Positions 5,919-7,818 of a stretch of DNA of 7,818 nucleotides are shown here, piece by piece. Below the pieces are notes generated by a model. That model searched no databases, was not told the origin of the DNA, and saw only the letters and a list, made by a program, of their open reading frames with translations. This DNA is from an uncultured Bacillota bacterium (GTDB lineage: Bacteria > Bacillota > Clostridia > Peptostreptococcales > Anaerovoracaceae). The position numbers were made by a program, and so were the translations under genes. Each line of letters begins with the position of its first letter. Within the stretch, counting starts at the first letter, position 1. The DNA is taken from contig CAUHLX010000130.1 of the NCBI GenBank assembly GCA_959606705.1, positions 1-7,818 on the forward strand. The letters run 5' to 3'.

Positions 5919-5975
5919 AAAAGACTGTTTCAGAGTGATCCGGCCGGGTGGCCGGATCGCCGGAAGCAGTCTTTT
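5919..5975 (+). terminator. Strong nested hairpin, rho-independent terminator after the CAP gene
   Basis: AAAAGACTGTTTC (5919-5931) pairs with GAAGCAGTCTTTT (5963-5975) over 13 positions with one G-U. Inside it, GATCCGGCC (5937-5945) and GGCCGGATC (5950-5958) form a perfect nine-pair stem with a GGGT loop. The A-run at the base pairs with the T-run, so it could work in either direction. It lies 51 bases after the CAP gene stop and just before the next promoter. Confidence 0.85.
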
Positions 5976-5978
5976 CAC

Positions 5979-6006
5979 TTGCGGCGGGCGTCCGGTGTGG
6001 TATAAT
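5979..6006 (+). promoter_or_regulatory. Sigma-A-type extended -10 promoter for the amidohydrolase gene
   Basis: TTGCGG (5979-5984) and a perfect TATAAT (6001-6006) are separated by 16 bases. A TG at 5998-5999 one base upstream makes it an extended -10. Transcription would start near 6013, giving a leader of about 45 bases. Its place directly after a terminator supports an independent transcript. Confidence 0.75.
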
Positions 6007-6057
6007 TTAGGGAGGATTCTAAAAGGAATAAAAAGGGAATTAAAGGGGATGATACGA

Positions 6058-6864
6058 ATGAAATTTGAATTAGCGCTCTGCCAGCTGATGGTAGGGAAGG
6101 AGCAGGAAGATAATCTGAAACGCGCGGAAGACATGGTGCGGCGCGCCGCAAAGCGGGGAGCGGAGGTGATCGCGCTGCCTGAGATGTTCAATACGCCGTA
6201 TTCGGCGAAGTATTTTACGAAATATGCGGAGGAGGACGGCGGCCCGGTGGAGCGGCGCTTGTCGTCACTGGCCCGGGAATGCGGGATCTATCTGATCGGC
6301 GGCTCCGTACCGGAGCGGGACGGAGAGCGGATTTTCAACACCTGTTACTGCTATGACCGCGAGGGCGGTCGGATCGGAAAGCATCGCAAGGTTCATCTGT
6401 TTGATGTGAATGTAAAAGGCGGGGTTTCCTACCTTGAGTCGGAGGTCCTGTCCGCCGGGGACCATTCCACGGTCATCGAAACGGAATTCTGCCGAATTGG
6501 GATCGCCATCTGTTATGACGTTCGTTTTCCGGAGCTGTTTCGCAAGATGACGCTGGAGGAGGCGAAGCTGATCGTTCTGCCGGCTTCCTTTAACATGACC
6601 ACCGGTCCCGCACATTGGGAGCTGACCCTTAGAGCGAGGGCGCTGGACAATCAGGTATACTTTGCGGGGGCCGCTCCGGCCAGAAATTTGGACAGCGCCT
6701 ATCTTTCGTTCGGAAATTCCTGTGTGGCTGACCCCTGGGGGGAGCTCTGCGGCAAAGCAGACAGTCGGGAAGGCATCGTCTACGCGGAGGTGGATCTGGA
6801 TTATCTGGAATCCGTCCGGCAGGAGCTTCCGCTGCTGTCTCAGAGGAAGCCCGAGATCTATTGA
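6058..6864 (+). CDS. Nitrilase-superfamily carbon-nitrogen hydrolase, omega-amidase-like
   Basis: The 268-residue product has the Glu-Lys-Cys triad of the nitrilase superfamily: E42 in ALPEMFNTPY (39-48), K111 in GKHRKVHLFD (107-116) and C152 in AICYDVRFPELF (150-161). The segment FNMTTGPAHWELTLRARALD (178-197) and the HLFD and RFPEL wording closely match the Nit2/omega-amidase branch. That branch hydrolyses alpha-ketoglutaramate and alpha-ketosuccinamate to the keto acid and ammonia in the cytosol. Members of this branch can also act as deaminated-glutathione amidases, so the exact substrate is not fixed by sequence. Start 6058 has AAAGGGG (6042-6048) nine bases upstream and matches the usual family N-terminus (MKFELALCQ). 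ATG 6049 is too close to that site. Longer frames from upstream would run through the terminator and promoter. It is probably transcribed from the promoter at 5979-6006, and the next gene has its own candidate promoter. Confidence 0.9.
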   Translation: MKFELALCQLMVGKEQEDNLKRAEDMVRRAAKRGAEVIALPEMFNTPYSAKYFTKYAEEDGGPVERRLSSLARECGIYLIGGSVPERDGERIFNTCYCYDREGGRIGKHRKVHLFDVNVKGGVSYLESEVLSAGDHSTVIETEFCRIGIAICYDVRFPELFRKMTLEEAKLIVLPASFNMTTGPAHWELTLRARALDNQVYFAGAAPARNLDSAYLSFGNSCVADPWGELCGKADSREGIVYAEVDLDYLESVRQELPLLSQRKPEIY

Positions 6865-6865
6865 A

Positions 6866-6898
6866 CGGCAAGCCCCTCTCAAAGGGCTGTAAAAGCCG
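6866..6898 (+). other. Small hairpin region after the amidohydrolase gene
   Basis: AGCCC (6871-6875) pairs with GGGCT (6884-6888) and can be extended loosely by CGGC (6866-6869) with GCCG (6895-6898). GGCT (6885-6888) can instead pair with AGCC (6894-6897). No T-run follows, so intrinsic termination is not supported and readthrough into the lipoprotein gene is possible. Confidence 0.35.
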
Positions 6899-6916
6899 GA
6901 TAAAATGTGATATGAT
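6888..6916 (+). promoter_or_regulatory. Candidate extended -10 promoter for the lipoprotein gene
   Basis: TATGAT (6911-6916, five of six to TATAAT) is preceded by TG at 6908-6909, an extended -10 element. Seventeen bases upstream, TGTAAA (6888-6893) is a weak -35 (three of six). The start would lie near 6923, about 46 bases before the gene. Confidence 0.5.
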
Positions 6917-6968
6917 AAAAAGATTCAATATGAGAGCAATATAGAGGAATTAGGGGAGGAATCGAAGG

Positions 6969-7818
6969 ATGAAGAAAAGGGGATTGGCCTTGCTTCTGGT
7001 CCTGGCGCTGACTGTGAGCTTAGTGGCCTGCGCCAAGGAAAAGAAAGATCCTGAGCCGGACGCCGCAAAGGAACCAGAACGCACTTACAGCGCGATCATG
7101 GTATCGGACGGCGGCAATATAGAGGACAAGTCTTTCAATGCCACCGTCTGGAACGGATTTCAACTGGCCGCGGATCGACTGGGAGTGGAGGTCAAGCTGC
7201 TGGAATGCACCAAGGAAGATGACTATTTGCCTTGCATTACCGCGGCGGCGGACGAACAGCCGGATCTGATTGTGGCGGCGGGCTACGCGATGCAGGACGC
7301 GGTCAAAGCGACGGCGGAGCAATACCCGGATCAAAAAATCGCCTTGATTGACGGAAAAGCGGAGGAGCCAAATGTGGTCAGCATCCTTTTTAAAGAGCAG
7401 GAAGGCGCGTTCTTGATGGGAGTGGCGGCGGCCATGACCACGCAGACCAAGACGGTCGGCTTTGTAGGCGGGATGCAGACGGTGGAAATAGAGAAATTCC
7501 AGTTTGGCTATCAGGCCGGAGTAAAAGCCATCGATCCCAATATCCGTGTTTTGACGGATTATACGGGAAGCTTCAATGATCCCGCAGGAGGAAAGGAACT
7601 GGCCCTTCGCCAGCACCAGAAGGGCGCGGACGTGGTGTTTCACGCTTCCGGGGCCAGCGGGATCGGGGTGATCGGAGCTGCGGGAGAGCAAGGCTTCTGG
7701 GCCATCGGAGTGGATCAGGATCAGTCGGAGATCAATCCGGACGCGGTGCTGTGTTCCATGACCAAGAATCTGGATCAAGCGGTATACACCGCGATTGAAT
7801 CAGTGGTCAAGGATCAAT
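6969..7818 (+). CDS. BMP/PnrA-family substrate-binding lipoprotein, 3' end missing
   Basis: The reading frame runs off the window end after 283 codons, near the usual family length of about 330-360. It starts with a lipoprotein signal peptide with lipobox LVAC (cysteine 21), so the mature protein should be lipid-anchored outside the membrane. A charged linker (22-38) is followed by the Bmp/PnrA fold: MVSDGGNIEDKSFNATVWNG (44-63) with the ligand-contact-type SFN, VAAGYAMQDAV (102-112), VGFVGGMQTVEIEKFQFGY (163-181), YTGSFNDPAGGKELA (198-212), and FHASGASGIGVIGAAGE with GVDQDQ (224-252). In the family these proteins bind purine nucleosides and deliver them to an ABC importer whose ATPase and permease genes usually follow. 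Those genes would lie beyond the window. Ribosome binding site GGAGG (6955-6959) sits nine bases before the ATG. The ligand here is inferred; some relatives bind other small molecules such as autoinducers. Confidence 0.9.
   Translation, partial: MKKRGLALLLVLALTVSLVACAKEKKDPEPDAAKEPERTYSAIMVSDGGNIEDKSFNATVWNGFQLAADRLGVEVKLLECTKEDDYLPCITAAADEQPDLIVAAGYAMQDAVKATAEQYPDQKIALIDGKAEEPNVVSILFKEQEGAFLMGVAAAMTTQTKTVGFVGGMQTVEIEKFQFGYQAGVKAIDPNIRVLTDYTGSFNDPAGGKELALRQHQKGADVVFHASGASGIGVIGAAGEQGFWAIGVDQDQSEINPDAVLCSMTKNLDQAVYTAIESVVKDQ

Noticed and set aside
5827..6057. N-terminal extension of the amidohydrolase to an upstream ATG
   Set aside because: It would run through the terminator at 5919-5975 and the promoter at 5979-6006. 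The family N-terminus begins at 6058.
7020..7778. 252-residue minus-strand open frame opposite the lipoprotein gene
   Set aside because: It is a shadow of the clearly recognisable BMP/PnrA reading frame, with no motif of its own.

Overview
The window reads as a chromosomal segment of an anaerobic, low-to-medium-GC Gram-positive bacterium, most likely a clostridial Bacillota. Three things point there: strong GGAGG-type ribosome binding sites before nearly every gene, a lipobox lipoprotein plus a secreted YkwD-type CAP protein, and a C-P lyase operon that carries a PHP-domain phosphoesterase instead of PhnP. The last arrangement is known from gut anaerobes such as Eggerthella, so an actinobacterial relative cannot be excluded, and the assignment is an inference. 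All recognised genes lie on the plus strand.

Bases 1-4559 are the distal half of a phosphonate-degradation (C-P lyase) operon. In order they hold the last 38 codons of phnJ (the radical-SAM C-P lyase itself), phnK (ABC-type ATPase), phnM (triphosphate-ribose phosphonate diphosphatase), phnL (second ABC-type ATPase), a PHP-domain cyclic phosphodiesterase of the PhnPP type, and a class I SAM-dependent methyltransferase. The genes are tightly packed, with ATGA overlaps at phnJ/phnK and PHP/methyltransferase and a 2-base gap at phnM/phnL, so they are probably one transcript and translationally coupled. PhnL is thought to act with PhnI, PhnG and PhnH in forming the ribose-1-phosphonate triphosphate. 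PhnM removes pyrophosphate, PhnJ (with PhnK bound to the core complex) breaks the C-P bond, and the PHP enzyme would open and dephosphorylate the resulting 5-phosphoribosyl 1,2-cyclic phosphate. The upstream genes (phnG, phnH, phnI, transport, and any Pho control site) lie outside the window.

Bases 4560-4904 are a gene-free spacer. It holds a likely promoter (-10 at 4764-4769) and a purine-rich, hairpin-containing leader. It precedes a secreted CAP/SCP-domain protein (4905-5867) with a proline/acidic stalk built from nearly identical 42-bp tandem repeats. A strong nested hairpin at 5919-5975 closes that unit.

Bases 5979-6864 form an independent unit: an extended -10 promoter and a nitrilase-superfamily amidohydrolase closely resembling omega-amidases. 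A second extended -10 promoter then leads into a Bmp/PnrA-type substrate-binding lipoprotein (6969 onward), cut by the window end and presumably the first gene of a nucleoside ABC importer.

The most notable points are a four-cysteine zinc-ribbon-like insertion in PhnK, the PHP enzyme replacing PhnP (predicting a route straight to ribose 5-phosphate without PhnN), an unexplained methyltransferase coupled to the C-P lyase genes, and the repeat-built stalk of the CAP protein.
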